The notes under the pieces: generated by a model
What the model saw: only the letters and a program-made list of their open reading frames with translations
Databases searched by the model: none
Told to the model about the DNA's origin: nothing
Translations under genes and position numbers: made by a program
Part shown: piece by piece, positions 18,287-20,548 of the stretch
How the letters are laid out: each line of letters starts with the position of its first letter
Numbering within the stretch: the stretch's first letter is position 1
Virus record (IMG/VR): IMGVR_UViG_3300021964_000711
Location: 1 to 20,548 of that record
DNA from: a virus
DNA length: 20,548 nt
Reading direction: 5' to 3' (one strand)

Positions 18287-18573
18287 GGTTTTGTAGGAAA
18301 CTCAACAGCATTAACTTCTTCAACAGTAGTTAAACCATCAGTAATATCTCTTAGTGCTTGTCGGTATGTTTCCCAAGCTGTTTTATCTGTTACAGGTGAA
18401 TCCGATAACATAACCCAATCGCAAGATGAGATAAGAGCATTTCTTCTTTGTCTTAAATCATTTATAGCACGATCAAACGCACCAGCAGTCCAATTAGCTT
18501 CATCAGCTTGTCTTTGTGCAATTTCTTCTGCGGTTAGAGGTACTTGAATACCATTTACTATTTTATGTTCCAT
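18283..18573 (-). CDS. Tail fibre assembly/chaperone-like protein (Phage_tail_APC-like)
   Basis: The 96-aa protein has an N-terminal short part (MEHKIVNGIQVPLTAEEIAQ), a charged helix, then RRNALISSCDWVMLSDSPV (about 43-61), WETYRQALRDI (67-77) and FPTKP at the end. The motif RRNxLISxxDWxxLxDSPV...YRQALRDI is the core of the Phage_tail_APC family of tail assembly chaperone-like proteins, which bind tail-fibre proteins during assembly. A Shine-Dalgarno AGGAG precedes the ATG by five bases. Its place directly after three appendage genes is what one expects of a fibre chaperone, and the call is consistent with both sequence and context. Confidence 0.75.
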   Translation of the reverse strand: MEHKIVNGIQVPLTAEEIAQRQADEANWTAGAFDRAINDLRQRRNALISSCDWVMLSDSPVTDKTAWETYRQALRDITDGLTTVEEVNAVEFPTKP

Positions 18574-18588
18574 ATGTTCTCCTATATA

Positions 18589-19179
18589 TTAGTTAATTCC
18601 AAACATCAATATCTTACCAGCATCTATATTTCCGCTAGACATTTGGAATTTTATATTTGTCAGTGCTGATGTTGTATTGGCATATCCAGCAGAACGATCA
18701 TTTCTTGTAAAATCACTAGCATCATATGCTTGTAAATCAGAAACCCAATGTTTTACAAATGTAGTAGAACTTGGATTAAAAAGGTGCATACTACCACTTG
18801 CACTTTCATCACTACCATTACCTACTGCCAAACATAATCTTTGAAAAGATGTGCTTTGTGCTAAATCTGATGGTGTGTGATATTCCAAAGTAGTAGAAGT
18901 GTCAGATTCATCATGGTATGTCATAAAAAAAGTAGATGTTTTAGTTACGTTATAATTAGAACCACTATCTGTGCTAAAATTAAAAGTTAAATTGGTATTG
19001 TCAGTAGCTGGGTGAATATTAACAAAGAAAAACTTATACTCTTTATAACTCCCCAATGAAAATTCTATACTAGCAGAAGATGAAGCAGTAGCACTAGATA
19101 CGAATACCATTGATCCACCAAAACCTGATGCCATCGCACCATTATCAAAGACTGTAGTTCCGTTAGATATTAATCCCAT
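18589..19179 (-). CDS. Appendage protein, tandem copy 3
   Basis: The 196-aa protein is the last of three tandem paralogs. Shared motifs are an N-terminal ISNGTTVFDNGAM, SSSASIEF, NIHPATD, SNYNVTKT, DLAQST, LFNPSSTTFVKH, AGYANTTSA and FQMSSGNIDAG. Rich in Ser, Thr, Asn and Gly with few charges, it should be a beta-structured virion protein. Families with this layout in marine phages are usually annotated near tail fibres, and I infer an adhesin or fibre tip, probably trimeric. Sequence between conserved blocks differs strongly between copies, as expected for receptor-contact loops. The ATG follows AAAGG. It directly precedes the fibre chaperone-like gene. Confidence 0.8.
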   Translation of the reverse strand: MGLISNGTTVFDNGAMASGFGGSMVFVSSATASSSASIEFSLGSYKEYKFFFVNIHPATDNTNLTFNFSTDSGSNYNVTKTSTFFMTYHDESDTSTTLEYHTPSDLAQSTSFQRLCLAVGNGSDESASGSMHLFNPSSTTFVKHWVSDLQAYDASDFTRNDRSAGYANTTSALTNIKFQMSSGNIDAGKILMFGIN

Positions 19180-19181
19180 AA

Positions 19182-19232
19182 TTAAATCCTTTTAATTATT
19201 TCTTTGTTGAAGTGCAACGAAAACAAAGCCAT
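19182..19232 (-). CDS. 16-aa micro-ORF between appendage copies 2 and 3
   Basis: ATG 19232 to TAA 19184-19182 encodes MALFSLHFNKEIIKRI. It starts one base after the stop of copy 2 and ends two bases before the ATG of copy 3, and it contains the Shine-Dalgarno (AAAAGG) of copy 3. The peptide matches the micro-ORF at 19827-19883 (MALxSLHxxKEI). Codon differences in the shared residues are third-position synonymous changes, which suggests selection on the peptide. Confidence 0.45.
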   Translation of the reverse strand: MALFSLHFNKEIIKRI

Positions 19233-19233
19233 G

Positions 19234-19836
19234 TTATTTCACTCCATACATTTTGATAATGCCATCATCAATGTTTCCTGATGACATTTGGAAACGAACA
19301 GCATTAATTGCTGATATGGTATTGGCATACCCAGCAAGATAATCATCTTCAGCATAATCACTAGATTGTGCTGTAGAACTTCTTCCTATAAAATGTTTTA
19401 CATAAGTTGTGCTAGAAGGATTAAACAAATGTAAAATTCCAACCCCAGCTTGATCATTATCACTTCCTATTCCTCTAATAAATTCTTGGTCTGCTGTACT
19501 TTGTGCTAAATCTGCACCAGTTAAATAACCTAATAATGTAAAACCGCTAGTTTCACCATTATAAGCATAAAATCTAGTTGTAGTTTTAGTTACATTATAG
19601 TTTGAACCACCATCTGTAGAAAAATTAATCATTAAATTTGCACCATCAGCACTTGGGTGAATATCTATAAACTTAAACACATAGGAATCATAGGTACTAT
19701 CTATTCCTGATGTAAAACTTAATGAAGCTGAACTACTTGCAGTTTGGGTAGATAATAAAATAAGTGATCCTGTTGGTACTCCAGCGTCTAAAGCACCATT
19801 ATCTATTAAAGTTGTTCCGCCTGATACTACTGCCAT
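19234..19836 (-). CDS. Appendage protein, tandem copy 2
   Basis: The 200-aa middle paralog has SGGTTLIDNGALDAG near the start, LLSTQTASSSASLSFTSGID, YVFKFIDIHPSAD, SNYNVTKTTTRF, LAQSTADQEF, LFNPSSTTYVKHFIG and AGYANTISAINAVRFQMSSGNIDDG. It is closest to copy 1 (both have GxLxLLSTQTAS and SIDSTYDSYxFKF). Beta-rich virion adhesin candidate as for copy 3. Differences are concentrated in the regions about 90-125 and 145-165. It begins with ATG 19836 behind AAAGG; the upstream micro-ORF overlaps its first ten bases in another frame. Confidence 0.8.
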   Translation of the reverse strand: MAVVSGGTTLIDNGALDAGVPTGSLILLSTQTASSSASLSFTSGIDSTYDSYVFKFIDIHPSADGANLMINFSTDGGSNYNVTKTTTRFYAYNGETSGFTLLGYLTGADLAQSTADQEFIRGIGSDNDQAGVGILHLFNPSSTTYVKHFIGRSSTAQSSDYAEDDYLAGYANTISAINAVRFQMSSGNIDDGIIKMYGVK

Positions 19837-19883
19837 AAGATACCTTTTATTTCTTTATACGAATGTAATGAGTGTAAAGCCAT
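19827..19883 (-). CDS. 18-aa micro-ORF between appendage copies 1 and 2
   Basis: ATG 19883 to TAG 19829-19827 encodes MALHSLHSYKEIKGILWQ. It starts one base after the stop of copy 1 and runs ten bases into copy 2 in a different frame. Residues M-A-L-x-S-L-H-x-x-K-E-I equal those of the micro-ORF at 19182-19232, with Leu, Ser and His codons changed synonymously. It contains the Shine-Dalgarno (AAAGG) of copy 2. Confidence 0.45.
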   Translation of the reverse strand: MALHSLHSYKEIKGILWQ

Positions 19884-19884
19884 A

Positions 19885-20487
19885 TTATGATCCTTTTATC
19901 CCATACATTTTAATTGTACCAGCGTCTATGTTGCCTGAACTCATTTTAAACTGAATTGCATTTACAGCAGAAGTTGTGTTTGCGTAACCTGCTGAAAAAT
20001 AATTAAAAGTATAATTAGAAGAATGATACCCATTAAGATTAGCAATAAAATGTTTCACAAAGACAGTTGATGAAGGATTGAATAATGTTAATGAACCAGA
20101 AACAGATTGGTCAGCATCATTACCAATAAATCCCATTATAGTTTGAAACGCAGTTGATTGAGCTAAATCTTCTGTTGTTCTGTATGAAAGTTCTGTTTCT
20201 GTATCTGCTTCATTATGAATTGTTCTAAACACAGTTGTAGTTTTTGTTACATTGTAATTTGAACCTGCATCAGTTGATAAATTAAATTGAAACGCTATAT
20301 CATCAGTAGCTGGGTGTATATTAATAAACTTAAACATATAGCTATCATAGGTACTATCAATACTGCTTGTGAAACTAATAGAAGCTGAAGCAGAAGCTGT
20401 TTGAGTAGATAATAAAACCAATCCACCTAATCCAACACTAAATGCACCATTGTCTAAGATGGTTGTTCCACTAGAGATAAAAGCCAT
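19885..20487 (-). CDS. Appendage protein, tandem copy 1
   Basis: The 200-aa first paralog shows ISSGTTILDNGAF, GLVLLSTQTASASASISF, YMFKFINIHPATD, SNYNVTKTTTVF, DLAQSTAFQTI, SLTLFNPSSTVFVKHFIA, AGYANTTSAVNAIQFKMSSGNIDAG and ends IKGS. As for the other copies the composition is beta-rich and neutral. Start ATG 20487 follows GGAG. The preceding truncated gene (20490-20548) ends two bases before this start region, and its C-terminal motif looks like a fibre protein end, so the copies may be adhesive tips or accessory fibres attached to it. Confidence 0.8.
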   Translation of the reverse strand: MAFISSGTTILDNGAFSVGLGGLVLLSTQTASASASISFTSSIDSTYDSYMFKFINIHPATDDIAFQFNLSTDAGSNYNVTKTTTVFRTIHNEADTETELSYRTTEDLAQSTAFQTIMGFIGNDADQSVSGSLTLFNPSSTVFVKHFIANLNGYHSSNYTFNYFSAGYANTTSAVNAIQFKMSSGNIDAGTIKMYGIKGS

Positions 20488-20489
20488 TC

Positions 20490-20548
20490 TTAAATCTCCT
20501 CTAGTTTGAACTTATATTTTTTACCTGATTTATTATTAAGTAAGTAAA
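20490..20548 (-). CDS. C-terminal end of a protein cut by the window edge
   Basis: Eighteen codons plus stop (TAA 20492-20490) read YLLNNKSGKKYKFKLEEI from the right edge. The stop is in the leader of appendage copy 1, and the frame is uninterrupted to the edge. The basic/aromatic ending (KKYKFKLEEI) resembles C-termini I recall from marine phage tail-fibre or tail-tube-like proteins. Identity cannot be set from so few residues. Confidence 0.5.
   Translation of the reverse strand, partial: YLLNNKSGKKYKFKLEEI

Noticed and set aside
1-20548. tRNA genes and CRISPR arrays
   Set aside because: Looked for cloverleaf-like GC-rich stems with a T-loop and for regularly spaced repeats in the non-coding gaps and saw none.

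Overview
The window is a segment of an AT-rich double-stranded DNA tailed-phage genome. Hallmarks seen directly are a large terminase with Walker A/B motifs, a portal protein, a small-terminase-like protein, a GH24 lysozyme and a holin, with tightly packed genes and many ATGA/TAATG junctions. The base composition, the Lys-rich mini-proteins, the XRE regulator and the tail-appendage families resemble phages of marine alphaproteobacteria (pelagiphage-like). That host guess is inference from remembered family resemblance, not from a search. I see no major capsid protein, DNA polymerase, integrase, tRNA or CRISPR here, so this is part of a genome. Both ends cut through genes.

There are three transcription blocks. 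(1) A leftward block, 8605 down to 1, holds an HNH nuclease of the Ref/DUF968 type, two DNA-binding-like proteins, tiny basic proteins, a virion-protein candidate, an HExxH metallopeptidase, the small terminase, a cargo cluster and then large terminase, portal and a truncated head-morphogenesis-like gene. The cargo cluster sits between the two terminase genes: a small secreted-looking protein, a degenerate methyltransferase-like protein, an intact class I methyltransferase, a GT29/sialyltransferase-like protein and an orphan DNA methyltransferase. (2) A rightward, early-type block, 8764 to 14661, holds many small uncharacterised proteins, a lipoprotein, an XRE regulator, a RecB-like PD-(D/E)XK exonuclease followed by a ssDNA-binding-protein candidate, and a second PD-(D/E)XK nuclease. 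(3) A leftward block, 20548 down to 14689, holds three tandem paralogous appendage proteins, a tail-chaperone-like protein, several small membrane or basic proteins, an XhlA-like protein, a calcineurin-like phosphoesterase, lysozyme, a DUF3310 protein and the holin. Blocks 1 and 2 diverge at about 8606-8763. Blocks 2 and 3 converge at about 14661-14690, where there is a hairpin.

The genes divide into recombination and regulation in the middle, DNA packaging and modification on the left, and host adhesion plus lysis on the right. The observations most worth checking are: the GT29-like protein with an intact and a degenerate methyltransferase copy, which may be a surface-glycan cassette; a pair of micro-ORFs (MALxSLHxxKEI) between the three appendage paralogs, which differ mainly at synonymous positions; a nested 64-bp inverted repeat after the exonuclease/SSB pair; a palindrome abutting a TTGACA promoter beside the XRE gene; and two early promoters with the same architecture and near-identical leaders.
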